Shown here: positions 15,828 through 24,323 of the stretch, piece by piece
Numbering within the stretch: position 1 is the first letter of the stretch
How the letters are laid out: every line of letters starts with the position of its first letter
DNA from: DATHTC01 sp035456465
GTDB taxonomy: Bacteria > Actinomycetota > Thermoleophilia > Gaiellales > Gaiellaceae
Direction of reading: 5' to 3'
DNA length: 64,000 nt
Assembly (NCBI GenBank): GCA_035456465.1
Contig: DATIDD010000033.1
Location: 32,051 to 96,050 of the forward strand
Made by a program: the position numbers and the translations under genes
Notes under the pieces: generated by a model
The model's database searches: none
Told to the model about the DNA's origin: nothing
What the model saw: the letters and a program-made list of their open reading frames with translations, nothing else

Positions 15828-16447
15828 GTCACGAAGTCCTCGAGAGCCTGCCGGACCGTCGACCGCGCCCGGTGGAGGAGTGCTCGCTGTTCCGTCTCCG
15901 ACAGGCCGAGGACGTTACACACGTCGGTCGCGTCCCACCCGTCGACGTCCCGAAGCTCGATCACGGCGCGCTGGCCGTCCGGCAGCGACTCGATCGCCTC
16001 GCGCGCCCGTGCCCGCGTCGCCGTCGGGTCGAGGCCGGCGGGAAACGGCTCCGGGAACGACTTCCAGCCCCCTGCCCACTGCGCTCCCGCCGGCCGGAAG
16101 CGATCCGGGTCGACGGCGGGCGCCTCGTCGTCGAGGCCGGCGCGCGGCGAGAACGGCGCCTCGCCTCCGGCGCGCGGGCGCGCAGTGTCGAGGAGGATCG
16201 TGAACAGCCACGTGCGCAGCGAGGAACGGGCATCGAACGAGTCGAGCGCGCGGAGCGCCTTCGCCCAGGTCTCGCGGACCACCTGCTCGGCCACCGCCCG
16301 CGAGCCGACGACGGTCCCCGCGAGCCGGAGCATCGCGCCCGCGTGCTCGTCGACGAGCGCCGCGAAGACGTCCGCGTCGCCGGCCCGGAGCGCGGCGACG
16401 GCGGCGGCGTCGTCCGCCGTTGCCGCGGCGTCCCGCGTCGCGCTCAC
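15824..16447 (-). CDS. ECF RNA polymerase sigma factor
   Basis: 207-aa group-4 sigma factor. Region 2 includes FAALVDEHAGAMLRLA and the Trp-containing RTWLFTILLD; region 4 (AIESLPDGQRAVIELRDVDG, then a helix-turn-helix WDATDVCNVLGLSETE) recognises the -35. The linker between regions (about residues 90-155) is long and Pro/Arg-rich. GTG start at 16447: TACAGT (16454-16459 complement) lies exactly 6 nt upstream, so the transcript is probably leaderless. Co-transcribed with its zinc anti-sigma partner and divergent from a secreted beta-propeller gene. Confidence 0.9.
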   Translation of the reverse strand: MSATRDAAATADDAAAVAALRAGDADVFAALVDEHAGAMLRLAGTVVGSRAVAEQVVRETWAKALRALDSFDARSSLRTWLFTILLDTARPRAGGEAPFSPRAGLDDEAPAVDPDRFRPAGAQWAGGWKSFPEPFPAGLDPTATRARAREAIESLPDGQRAVIELRDVDGWDATDVCNVLGLSETEQRALLHRARSTVRQALEDFVT

Positions 16448-16540
16448 GGTCGGACTGTAACGCCGCCGCCCGAAGCGAGTCTCCAGTCGGCGAGCCCGCC
16501 GTCCCCGGCGGGAGCGAACACGACACAGGAGGTCCTCGCA

Positions 16541-17632
16541 ATGCTCGCACGGAGCATCCGGGCTGCGCTCGCGCTCGCGACCGCGCTGCTCGCCTTCGCC
16601 GCAGCGCCGGCGCTCGCGGCCGACGATCCCGGCGCCGTCTACACCCAGACGAACCCGTCCGGCGCGAACGCCGTCCTCGTCCTCCAGCGCGCCGCCGACG
16701 GCTGGCTCTCGGCCCCCGTCGCCTACCCGACGCTCGGGGTCGGCGCCGGCAGCGGGCTCGGCTCGCAGGGCGCCGTCGCGCTGAGCGACGACGGCCGCGT
16801 GCTGCTCGCGGTCAACGCGGGGTCGAGCTCTGTCACGTCGTTCCGGATCCGCCCGGACGGGCTCGAGCTCGCCTCGGTCGTGCCGTCAGGCGGGCCGCGG
16901 CCCGTCAGCGTGACCGTCCACAAGGGGCTCGCCTACGTGCTCAACGGCGGCGTTCCGAACTCGGTGTCCGGCTTCCGCGTCGCCCCCGACGGCGCGCTGT
17001 CGCCGCTGCCGGGCTCGACGCGGCCGCTCTCCGGGGCCGACACGGGGCCGGCGCAGGTGCAGCTCTCGCCCGACGGTCGGTCGCTCGTCGTGACGGAGAA
17101 GGCGACGAGCTCGATCGACGTCTACGCCGTCGGCGCGGACGGCCTCGCCTCGGCGCCGCACGTGTACGCGTCGGGCGGTGCGACGCCGTTCGGGTTCGAC
17201 TTCGACCGGCTCGGCCGCCTGTTCGTCTCCGACGCGGTCGGCGGCGCGCCGCTCGGCAGCGGCGCGTCCTCGTACGAGGTTTCGGGGTCGTCCCTGGCGA
17301 CGATCACCGGCTTCGCCCCGACCGGCCAGACCGCCGCGTGCTGGCTCGTCGTCTCCAAGGACGGCCGGTTCGCGTGGACGGCGAACGCGGCGTCCGCGTC
17401 GATCTCGCGCTACGGGATCGGGCACGACGGCTCGCTCGCGCTCGAGGGGCAGTCGGCCACCGGCGCGGGCGCGGTCGACCTCGCGATCGCCGGCAACGGC
17501 CGCATCCTGCTCTCGCTCGCGAACGGGTCGCACGAGGTGCGCTCGTTCCGGATCTCCGCCGACGGCTCGCTGGAGCCCGTGGCGGCCGCGGGCGGCCTCC
17601 CGGCCGGGCTGGCCGGCCTCGCCGCGCGCTAG
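16541..17632 (+). CDS. Secreted beta-propeller, lactonase-family fold
   Basis: 363-aa exported protein with a typical signal peptide (RSIRAALALATALLAFAAAPALA, cleaved after residue 25 or so). The mature chain is a series of propeller blades: VALSDDGRVLLAVNAGSSSV, VQLSPDGRSLVVTEKA and VVSKDGRFAWTANAAS are the recurrent DGR blade strands of the 6-phosphogluconolactonase/YncE-type family. Enzymatic lactonase activity is doubtful for exported members. ATG at 16541 follows an AGGAGG at 16528-16533. Divergent from the ECF sigma operon (93 nt apart), so it may belong to that regulon. Its TAG shares CTAG (17629-17632) with the Lrp gene. Confidence 0.82.
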   Translation: MLARSIRAALALATALLAFAAAPALAADDPGAVYTQTNPSGANAVLVLQRAADGWLSAPVAYPTLGVGAGSGLGSQGAVALSDDGRVLLAVNAGSSSVTSFRIRPDGLELASVVPSGGPRPVSVTVHKGLAYVLNGGVPNSVSGFRVAPDGALSPLPGSTRPLSGADTGPAQVQLSPDGRSLVVTEKATSSIDVYAVGADGLASAPHVYASGGATPFGFDFDRLGRLFVSDAVGGAPLGSGASSYEVSGSSLATITGFAPTGQTAACWLVVSKDGRFAWTANAASASISRYGIGHDGSLALEGQSATGAGAVDLAIAGNGRILLSLANGSHEVRSFRISADGSLEPVAAAGGLPAGLAGLAAR

Positions 17633-18159
17633 CCCCCGGCGGACGACCCCTGGGACTCGAGCCGGCGCCGCAGCGGCGGCGCCGGCTCGCCCAGCGGCTC
17701 GAGCGCCGGCTTGCGCGCACGGGCGAAGACGAGGTGCGTCTCGAGGTGCGCGACCTCGGGCCGCGTCGTCAGGCCGTCGAGGATGAAGTCCCTGAGCGCG
17801 TCGGTGTCGGCGACCGCGATGTGGACGAGGAAGTCGTCGGCGCCCGAGACGTGCGAGATCTCGATCGTCTCCGGGAGCTCGAGCACGTGCGCCCAGAAGG
17901 CGTCCACGACCGGCCGGGAATGGGGGCGGATGCGGACGGCGACGACCGCCTCGAGCTCGCGCCCCAGCGCCGCGGGGTCCACGTCTGCGTGGTAGCCGCG
18001 GATCACGCCGCGGCCGCGCAGCGACCGCACGCGCTCCAGGCACGTGGACGGGGCGAGCCCGGCGCGCTCGGCGAGCTCCTTGTTGGAGAGCCGAGCATTC
18101 TCCTGCAGCGCGGCGACGAGGGTGCGGTCGATTCGGTCGAGCAGCGACTGTCCGGTCAT
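17629..18159 (-). CDS. Lrp/AsnC family transcriptional regulator
   Basis: 176 aa from the ATG at 18159 (MTGQSLLDRIDRTLVAAL). An N-terminal winged helix-turn-helix (ENARLSNKELAERAGLAPST, then CLERVRSLRGRGVIRGY) is followed by the RAM/AsnC effector domain (AVVAVRIRPH, HVSGADDFLVHIAV). Such proteins sense amino acids and often control a divergent neighbour; here that is a PLP amino-acid lyase 58 nt away. TATGAT (18168-18173 complement) lies 7 nt before the ATG, suggesting a leaderless mRNA; the longer ORF start at 18189 is therefore less likely. Confidence 0.88.
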   Translation of the reverse strand: MTGQSLLDRIDRTLVAALQENARLSNKELAERAGLAPSTCLERVRSLRGRGVIRGYHADVDPAALGRELEAVVAVRIRPHSRPVVDAFWAHVLELPETIEISHVSGADDFLVHIAVADTDALRDFILDGLTTRPEVAHLETHLVFARARKPALEPLGEPAPPLRRRLESQGSSAGG

Positions 18160-18183
18160 GTTCCGCATCATATTCGGCGTCCA

Positions 18184-18211
18184 TTGCATGTCGACGCACG
18201 ACGATTAGGTT
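18184..18211 (+). promoter_or_regulatory. Promoter of the PLP lyase gene, overlapping the Lrp promoter
   Basis: TTGCAT (18184-18189) and TAGGTT (18206-18211) are spaced 16 bp, and the TAGGTT ends exactly 6 nt before GTG 18218, predicting a leaderless transcript. The 58-bp intergenic also holds the Lrp gene's TATGAT, so one bound Lrp oligomer could control both directions. Confidence 0.5.
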
Positions 18212-18217
18212 CGAAGC

Positions 18218-19564
18218 GTGAAGACCGAACCATTGCGACTCGACACCGTCGCCGTCCACGCTGGACGCGGCGACCTCGCCGCGCTCGGCGTGCACGCGCC
18301 GCCGCTCGACCTCTCGAGCACGTACCCGCTCGGCGACCTGCTCGCGGCCGGTCGGACGTTCGACGAGCTGGCCGCCGGAGCGGCTCCCGGCGAGGCCCCG
18401 ATCTACTGCCGGCTCGGCAACCCGACCGTGTCGCGCCTCGAGGCCGCCGTGGCCGAGCTGGAGGGCACCGAGTGCGCGGTCGCGTTCTCGTCCGGGATGG
18501 CGGCGCTCAGCGCCTGCCTGCTCGCGCTCGAGCCGGAGCGCCGGCACGTGGTCGCGCTGCGCCCGCTCTACGGCGGCACGGATCACCTCCTCGCCGCGGG
18601 GCTGCTCGGGACGGAGGTCTCGTGGGCGAGCGCGGACGACCTCGAGCGGCACCTCCGTCCCGATACCGGCCTCGTCCTGTTCGAGACGCCGGCGAACCCG
18701 ACGCTCGCGCAGGTCGACATCGCCGACGTCGTCGCGCGCGCGGACGGCGTGCCGGTGGCGGTCGACAACACGTTCGCGACGCCCGTGCTCCAGAACCCCG
18801 CCGCCCACGGCGCGGCGCTCGTGGTCCACAGCGCGACCAAGTTCATCGGCGGCCACGGGGACGTCCTCGCCGGCGTGGTCGCCACCGACGGCGAGCGGGC
18901 GTGCGCGCTCCGGCGCGTCCGGATCGCGACCGGCGCGGTGCTCCACCCGCTCGGGGCGTTCCTGCTCCACCGCGCCCTGCCGACGCTGCCGCTGCGCGTG
19001 CGCGCGGCCCAGGCGACGGCGTGGGAGCTGGCGCGCCGCCTCGACGCGCACGCGCTCGTCGAGCGCGTCCACTACCCCGGGCTTCCGGGCCTGGACCCGG
19101 ACGGCCTGCTCGGGCGGCAGCTCCGCGGGCCCGGCGCGATCCTCTCGTTCGAGGTCGCCGGAGCCTTCGACGAGGCCGCCGCGGTGATGCGCGCGCTCCG
19201 GCTGGTGACCCCGGCAGTGAGCCTCGGCGCGACCGACACGCTGATCCAGCACCCCGCAGCGCTGACCCACCGCCTCGTCGACCCGGCCGCGCTGGCCGCG
19301 CACGGGGTCGGCCCGTCGCTGCTCCGTCTCGCGGTGGGGCTCGAGGACGTCGACGACCTCTGGGCCGACCTCGAGCGGGGGCTCGAGGCGTCCGCGTGCG
19401 CCGGGCGGCCCTCGCCGCGGGCGCGTCAGTCGCGGCGCACGTGGGCCGGCGCGACGTCGGCCGGCGTCGGGCAGCCGAGGAGGCAGAGCGCGCTCTCGAC
19501 CTCGGCCCGCAGGAGGTCGAGCACCGAGCGCACGCCCTCCTCGCCCGCTGCGCCGAGGCCGTAG
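18218..19564 (+). CDS. Cys/Met-metabolism PLP enzyme (methionine gamma-lyase/cystathionine gamma-synthase type)
   Basis: Fold-type I PLP enzyme acting on sulfur amino acids. Visible are the phosphate-binding YCRLGNPT, SSGMAAL, the cofactor Asp in VAVDNTFATP, and the Schiff-base Lys in VHSATKFIGGHGDVLAG. The family core ends near residue 394 (RLAVGLEDVDDLWADLERGL). The frame then runs on for about 55 low-complexity Ser/Arg residues antisense to the lactate-oxidase gene, a 139-base overlap, because the normal stop is missing. A divergent Lrp regulator suggests induction by an amino acid such as methionine, which favours a lyase over a synthase. Leaderless GTG start (TAGGTT plus 6 nt). Confidence 0.87.
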   Translation: MKTEPLRLDTVAVHAGRGDLAALGVHAPPLDLSSTYPLGDLLAAGRTFDELAAGAAPGEAPIYCRLGNPTVSRLEAAVAELEGTECAVAFSSGMAALSACLLALEPERRHVVALRPLYGGTDHLLAAGLLGTEVSWASADDLERHLRPDTGLVLFETPANPTLAQVDIADVVARADGVPVAVDNTFATPVLQNPAAHGAALVVHSATKFIGGHGDVLAGVVATDGERACALRRVRIATGAVLHPLGAFLLHRALPTLPLRVRAAQATAWELARRLDAHALVERVHYPGLPGLDPDGLLGRQLRGPGAILSFEVAGAFDEAAAVMRALRLVTPAVSLGATDTLIQHPAALTHRLVDPAALAAHGVGPSLLRLAVGLEDVDDLWADLERGLEASACAGRPSPRARQSRRTWAGATSAGVGQPRRQSALSTSARRRSSTERTPSSPAAPRP

Positions 19565-20484
19565 AGGACGGCACGGCCGGCGAGGACCGCGCGCGCGCCG
19601 AGCGCGAGCGCGGCGACCACGTCCGTGCCGCGGCGGACGCCTCCGTCGAGCAGCACCTCGCATCGGTCGCCGACGGCCTCGACCACCTCCGGGAGCGCGT
19701 CGAGCGAGGCCGGCACGCCGTCGAGCTGTCGCCCGCCGTGGTTCGAGACGACGACCCCGGCCGCGCCGTGCTCGTACGCGAGCACGGCGTCCTCGGCGGT
19801 GAGGATCCCCTTCACCACGAGCGGCAGCCGTGTCCGCGAGGTCAGCCACTCGAGGTCGTGCCAGGTCAGCGACTCGTCGACGACCGGGCCGAGCCCCGCG
19901 CCCGGGTCGAGGGGACGCTCGAGCCGCGGTGAGAGGTTGGGGAGGCGCAGGTCGGGCGGGAGGTCGAACGCCTCGCGGAGGTCGCGCTCGCGGCGGCCGG
20001 CGACGGGGAGGTCGACGGTGAGCACGAGCGCCGTGTAGCCGTTCGCCTCCGCCTCGGCGACGAGGTCGGCGGTGAACTCGCGGTCGCGCGACCAGTACAG
20101 CTGGAACCAGCGCGCCGCCTCGGGCGCCGCGGCGGCGAGCTCGGCCGGCCGGAGCGACGACAGGGTCGAGTGGCAGAAGATCGTCCCGGCCGCGGCGGCC
20201 CCGCGCGCGGTGGCGCCCTCGCCGTCGGGGTGCATCAGCCGGTGGTACGCCGTCGGCGCCACGAGGAGCGGCATCGACACGCCGTGCCCGAGGACCCGCG
20301 CCCGCGTCGACACGGCCGAGACGTCGACGAGCATGCGCGGCCGCAGCTTCACGCGGCGGAACGCCGCCACGTTGTCGCGCAGCGTGTGCTCGTCGCCCGC
20401 GCCGCCTGCGATGTAGCCGAAGACGCCTCGGCCGAGCCGCTCCTCGGCGAGGCGCTCCCAGTCGTGGACGTTCAGCGGCTCCAT
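19426..20484 (-). CDS. FMN-dependent alpha-hydroxy-acid oxidase/dehydrogenase
   Basis: 352-aa TIM-barrel flavoenzyme of the lactate oxidase/glycolate oxidase/LldD family. The start MEPLNVHDWERLAEERL and YIAGGAGDEHTLRDN are typical. Catalytic and FMN sites visible: LVAPTAYHRL, FQLYWSRD, the Lys in LVVKGILTAEDA, the active-site His in VVSNHGGRQLDG, and LLDGGVRRGTDVV. It oxidises a small 2-hydroxyacid to the 2-oxoacid, passing electrons to oxygen or the respiratory chain. TCTACT lies 7 nt before the ATG, a weaker version of the leaderless pattern. Its 3' end is antisense to the tail of the PLP lyase gene. Confidence 0.9.
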   Translation of the reverse strand: MEPLNVHDWERLAEERLGRGVFGYIAGGAGDEHTLRDNVAAFRRVKLRPRMLVDVSAVSTRARVLGHGVSMPLLVAPTAYHRLMHPDGEGATARGAAAAGTIFCHSTLSSLRPAELAAAAPEAARWFQLYWSRDREFTADLVAEAEANGYTALVLTVDLPVAGRRERDLREAFDLPPDLRLPNLSPRLERPLDPGAGLGPVVDESLTWHDLEWLTSRTRLPLVVKGILTAEDAVLAYEHGAAGVVVSNHGGRQLDGVPASLDALPEVVEAVGDRCEVLLDGGVRRGTDVVAALALGARAVLAGRAVLYGLGAAGEEGVRSVLDLLRAEVESALCLLGCPTPADVAPAHVRRD

Positions 20485-20583
20485 CGCGCGAAGTAGACAC
20501 CACGACACGAGCACGTTGCATCGGCCGCGGCGGTGTGGCTTGATCCTCCCACGACCCAGGGGGACGAGCAGGAGGGGATGGGG

Positions 20584-22719
20584 ATGAGGAACGCCGGCAG
20601 GACCTTGCGTGCGGCGGCGACGCTCGGCGCGCTCGGGGCGGTCGCGCTGCTTCCGGCTGCGGCGGCCGCGGATCCGGGCGTGCCCGCGGGCGCGCCGACG
20701 ATCGAGGCGGTCTCGACGCTGCCGCAGTACGTGTCGGGCGGGGACGTCCTCGTCCGGGTCACGCTCCACGACGACGCGGCCGCGGCGAAGCACCTGCGCG
20801 TCGAGCGCGACGGCGCCGACGTCACGGGAGCGTTCCGGTCGATGCCTGACGGCTCGCTGCTCGGGCTCGTCGGTGGGATGACGCCCGGCCCGCACCGGAT
20901 CGTCGCGCGTGCGAACGGCGCGGGCGTCGGGACGCCGACGGGGCGCTCGGCGACGCTCGACGTCGTCGACCACCCGCTCTCGGGGCCGCTCTTCTCGGGG
21001 CCACAGCAGCAGCCCTTCTTCTGCGAGACGGTCGCGGCCGGGCTCGGGCCGCCGCTCGACGTGGCCTGCTCGGCGCCGACGCAGGTGACCTACCGCTACC
21101 GGACGACGGCAGGCGCGTTCGCGCCGCTCGCCGATCCCGCCGCACGGCCCGCCGACCTCGCCCAGACGACGACGATCGACGGGCGGACGGTCGACTACGT
21201 CGTCCGGCTGGAGCGCGGGACGATCGACCGCGCCGTCTACGAGCTCGCGGTGCTGCACGACCCCGCCGCGCCGCCGAGCCCGTTCGGGGCCGAGCCCGGC
21301 TGGAACGAGCGCCTCGTCTACACGTTCGGCGGCGGCTGCAACGTCGGCTACCACCAGGGCGTGGGCTCGGGAGGCGTGCTCAACGACCTCCTGCTCTCGC
21401 GCGGCTACGCGGTCGCCTCGTCGAGCCTCAACGTCTACGACAACAACTGCAGCGAGGTGATCTCCGCCGAGGTCGCGCTGATGGTGAAGGAGCACTTCAC
21501 CGAGACCTACGGCGTGCCGCGGTACACGATCGGCTGGGGCGGGTCCGGCGGCGCGATCCAGCAGCACCTGATCGCCAACAACTACCCCGGGATCCTCGAC
21601 GGGATCCTGCCCGGCCTGTCGTTCCAGGACTCGATCACGCTCGGCACCGTCCCGGACTGCCGCCTGCTCGCGCGGTACTTCGCGAGCCCGGAGGGGATCG
21701 CGGCCGGGTGGACTCCGGCCCAGCGCGCGGCCGCGTCGGGCTTCGGGACGTTCAACTCGTGCCAGCTCTGGCACCTCGCGTTCGCCAGCCGGACGAACGC
21801 GCTCGAGGCGTGCCCGTCGGCGGTGCCCGTGTCGGCGCGGTACGACCCCGTCTCGAACCCGACCGGGATCCGCTGCACGAGCTTCGAGCAGATCGCGACG
21901 CAGCTCGGCCGCAACCCCGCGAACGGGTTCGCCTGGCGGCCGCTCGACAACGTCGGCATCCAGTACGGGCTGAACGCGCTCGAGGGCGGCGCGATCACGG
22001 CGGAGCAGTTCGTGTCGCTGAACGAGCACGCAGGCGGCTTCGACGTGATCGGCAACGTCGTGCCGCAGCGCGTCGCGGCGGATCCGGTCGGCATCGTCCG
22101 CTCGTACGAGACGGGGCGCGTGAACACCGGCGGGCTCGGGCTCGCGACGACCCCGATCATCGACCTCCGCACCTACACCGACCCGCTCGGCGACATCCAC
22201 ACCCGCTTCCACTCGTTCGTCGTGCGGCAGCGGCTCCTGGACGCGAACGGGACGGCGGCGAACCAGGCGATCCTCGTCGCCAACAATGCCGGCACGGGCG
22301 CGATGACGGTCGAGGCGCTGACGCGGATGGAGGAGTGGCTGGCCGCGATCCGGGCGGACACCGCGCCCGGCACGGCCGCCGAGAAGACGATCCGCAACCG
22401 GCCGGCGGGGCTCAGCGACGCCTGCTGGACGTCCCCGACGACCCGGATCGACGAGCCGTTCGGGATCGGCCTCGCCGGCGTCTGCGAAGGGCTCTTCCCC
22501 ACGTGGGGCGACACGCGGACGGCCGCGGGCGGCGGCCTCGCCGGCGAGGTCTTCAAGTGCCGCCTGAAGCCGCTCGACCTCGCCGCGTATCCGGTGACGT
22601 TCACGGCCGGCCAGCAGGCGAGGTTGCAGGCGACGTTCCCGGACGGCGTCTGCGACTGGACGCAGCCGGGGGTCGACGAGCGGCCGCCGCTCGGAACCTG
22701 GCTCGACTACGGGACGTAG
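20584..22719 (+). CDS. Secreted DUF6351-type alpha/beta-hydrolase-like protein
   Basis: 711-aa exported protein. The signal peptide (MRNAGRTLRAAATLGALGAV, Ala-rich cleavage region) and AGGAGG at 20570-20575, 8 nt away, favour ATG 20584 over the upstream starts. The body matches the actinobacterial DUF6351 family: ERLVYTFGGGCNVGYHQG, then a nucleophile elbow in IGWGGSGGAIQQHLIANNYP (Ser in G-G-S-G-G), and Cys pairs throughout (FFCET, ACSAP, VPDCR, NSCQLWH). It probably hydrolyses an extracellular ester or polymer, but the substrate is not known. Lies 100 nt from the divergent hydroxy-acid oxidase. Confidence 0.8.
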   Translation: MRNAGRTLRAAATLGALGAVALLPAAAAADPGVPAGAPTIEAVSTLPQYVSGGDVLVRVTLHDDAAAAKHLRVERDGADVTGAFRSMPDGSLLGLVGGMTPGPHRIVARANGAGVGTPTGRSATLDVVDHPLSGPLFSGPQQQPFFCETVAAGLGPPLDVACSAPTQVTYRYRTTAGAFAPLADPAARPADLAQTTTIDGRTVDYVVRLERGTIDRAVYELAVLHDPAAPPSPFGAEPGWNERLVYTFGGGCNVGYHQGVGSGGVLNDLLLSRGYAVASSSLNVYDNNCSEVISAEVALMVKEHFTETYGVPRYTIGWGGSGGAIQQHLIANNYPGILDGILPGLSFQDSITLGTVPDCRLLARYFASPEGIAAGWTPAQRAAASGFGTFNSCQLWHLAFASRTNALEACPSAVPVSARYDPVSNPTGIRCTSFEQIATQLGRNPANGFAWRPLDNVGIQYGLNALEGGAITAEQFVSLNEHAGGFDVIGNVVPQRVAADPVGIVRSYETGRVNTGGLGLATTPIIDLRTYTDPLGDIHTRFHSFVVRQRLLDANGTAANQAILVANNAGTGAMTVEALTRMEEWLAAIRADTAPGTAAEKTIRNRPAGLSDACWTSPTTRIDEPFGIGLAGVCEGLFPTWGDTRTAAGGGLAGEVFKCRLKPLDLAAYPVTFTAGQQARLQATFPDGVCDWTQPGVDERPPLGTWLDYGT

Positions 22720-22729
22720 CGACGACGGT

Positions 22730-22756
22730 GGGCGGGCCGTCTCGCGCGGCCCGCCC
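22730..22756 (+). terminator. Hairpin after the DUF6351 gene
   Basis: GGGCGGGCC pairs perfectly with GGCCCGCCC across a 9-nt loop, 11 nt after the stop. No U-run follows. It separates the secreted-protein gene from radA. Confidence 0.55.
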
Positions 22757-22843
22757 CGCCTTCGGTCACGGACGACGGCCGAATCCGTGCCGAGAGCGTC
22801 CCGCGTCGACCGCACGTCCGGCCGGCGCCGTAGCCTGGACGCG

Positions 22844-24187
22844 ATGGCGAGGCCGGCCCAGAAGTTCGCCTGCTCCGAATGCGGCTATACGGCCGGACGC
22901 TGGTTCGGCCGGTGTCCCGGCTGCGGCTCCTTCGGCACGCTCGTCGAGGAGGCTCCGCCGCAGGCGGGGGCGCAGGCCGGACGGCCGAAGCCGCTGCTCC
23001 GTCTCGTCGACGTCGCGGTCGAGGAGGCCGCGCGCATCCCGACGGGCGTCCCGGAGCTCGACCGCGTCCTCGGCGGCGGCCTCGTCCCCGCCAGCCTCGT
23101 CCTCGTGGGCGGAGAGCCCGGGGTCGGCAAGTCGACGCTGCTCCTCTCCGCCCTCGCGGCGATCTCGACGGAGCGGCGCGCGCTCCTCGTCACCGGCGAG
23201 GAGTCGGTTGCGCAGGTCAAGCTCCGGGCCGAGCGCCTCGGCGGGGCGGGACGAGTCGAGATCATGGCCGAGACGGAGCTGGAGACCGTCTGCGCCACGC
23301 TCGCCGAGGAGCGGCCCGACGTCTGCGTGATCGACTCCGTGCAGACGCTGTACTCGTCCGAGATCGGCAGCGCCCCCGGCTCGGTCGCGCAGGTGCGCGA
23401 GGCCGCCGCGCGGCTCCTGCGCGTCGCGAAGGAGAACGGTGTCGCGACGATCGTCGTCGGCCATGTGACGAAGGACGGCGCCGTCGCCGGGCCGCGCGTG
23501 CTCGAGCACCTCGTCGACTGCGTGCTGCAGTTCGAGGGCGACCGCTACCACGCGCACCGCGTCCTCCGCGCGGTCAAGAACCGGTTCGGCTCGACCAACG
23601 AGCTCGGCGTGTTCGAGATGACCGGTGCCGGCCTCGAGGGCGTGCCCGACCCGTCCGCGCTGTTCGGCCGCACCGAGGCGGGCGAGGTGGGCGCCGCCGT
23701 CGCGTGCGCACTCGAGGGGACGCGGCCGATCCTGCTCGAGATCCAGGCCCTCGTGGCGCCGACCGACCTGGCGATGCCGCGACGCGTCGGCACCGGCGTC
23801 GACCCGAAGCGCCTGGCGATGATCGTGGCCGTCCTCTCGCGTCACGCCGGCGTCGCGCTCGGGAGCGCGGACGTGTTCGTCAACGTCGCCGGGGGCGTCC
23901 GCATCGACGAGCCGGGCGCCGACCTCGCGACCGCGCTCGCGATCGCCTCCGCCGCCCGCGGGGCACCGGTCCGCGACGGCCTCGCCGCCTTCGGGGAGAT
24001 CGGTCTCACCGGCCGGCTCCGCCCGGCGACCCAGTCGGAGCGGCGGCTCGAGGAGTGCGCGAAGCTCGGGCTCCGGTCGGCCCTGGCGCCCGCCGGCACG
24101 CCCGCCCGCGGCGCGTTGCGGCCGGTCGAGGCCGCGACGCTGCGGCACGCCCTGGCCGCCGCCCTCGACGCCGAACGTGCCGACTAG
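22844..24187 (+). CDS. radA: DNA repair protein RadA (Sms)
   Basis: 447-aa RecA-like ATPase that promotes branch migration in recombination. It begins with a zinc finger (CSECGYTAGRWFGRCPGCG), then Walker A GGEPGVGKST, the RadA-specific KNRFGS motif, and a C-terminal Lon-protease-like domain (NVAGGVRIDEPGADLATALA). ATG 22844 is chosen because TAGCCT (22831-22836) stands 7 nt upstream, predicting a leaderless mRNA; the ORF start at 22787 would add an Arg-rich tail. In Bacillus and Mycobacterium radA is followed by disA; here carD follows directly. Confidence 0.96.
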   Translation: MARPAQKFACSECGYTAGRWFGRCPGCGSFGTLVEEAPPQAGAQAGRPKPLLRLVDVAVEEAARIPTGVPELDRVLGGGLVPASLVLVGGEPGVGKSTLLLSALAAISTERRALLVTGEESVAQVKLRAERLGGAGRVEIMAETELETVCATLAEERPDVCVIDSVQTLYSSEIGSAPGSVAQVREAAARLLRVAKENGVATIVVGHVTKDGAVAGPRVLEHLVDCVLQFEGDRYHAHRVLRAVKNRFGSTNELGVFEMTGAGLEGVPDPSALFGRTEAGEVGAAVACALEGTRPILLEIQALVAPTDLAMPRRVGTGVDPKRLAMIVAVLSRHAGVALGSADVFVNVAGGVRIDEPGADLATALAIASAARGAPVRDGLAAFGEIGLTGRLRPATQSERRLEECAKLGLRSALAPAGTPARGALRPVEAATLRHALAAALDAERAD

Positions 24188-24189
24188 CA

Positions 24190-24247
24190 GGGAATTCCCG
24201 CAAAATCCCTGGAAACCGTCCCAATTTCTTAACGTTTCAGGTATACT
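24190..24247 (+). promoter_or_regulatory. carD promoter region with GGGAATTCCC palindrome
   Basis: An unusually AT-rich island right after radA. GGGAATTCCC (24190-24199) is a perfect 10-bp palindrome, a possible operator. TATACT (24242-24247) is a near-consensus -10, predicting a start near 24254 and a 70-nt leader. No convincing -35 lies at 16-18 bp, which fits a promoter that depends on an activator or on RNA polymerase-binding factors. Confidence 0.5.
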
Positions 24248-24323
24248 CGGTTGCTGCCGCCGGCGGGGTCCCAACACCGCCGGCTTCTTGACGAGACGAG
24301 GCAGACCGGAAGGGGAGGCACGC

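Noticed and set aside
15824..17632. Treating the ORF from 15872 as one large protein including the beta-propeller
   Set aside because: The first part is antisense to the ECF sigma gene; a signal peptide and AGGAGG mark the real start at 16541.
18160..18217. SAM or other sulfur riboswitch before the PLP lyase
   Set aside because: Only 58 bp separate the divergent starts and the transcript appears leaderless, so there is no room for an aptamer.
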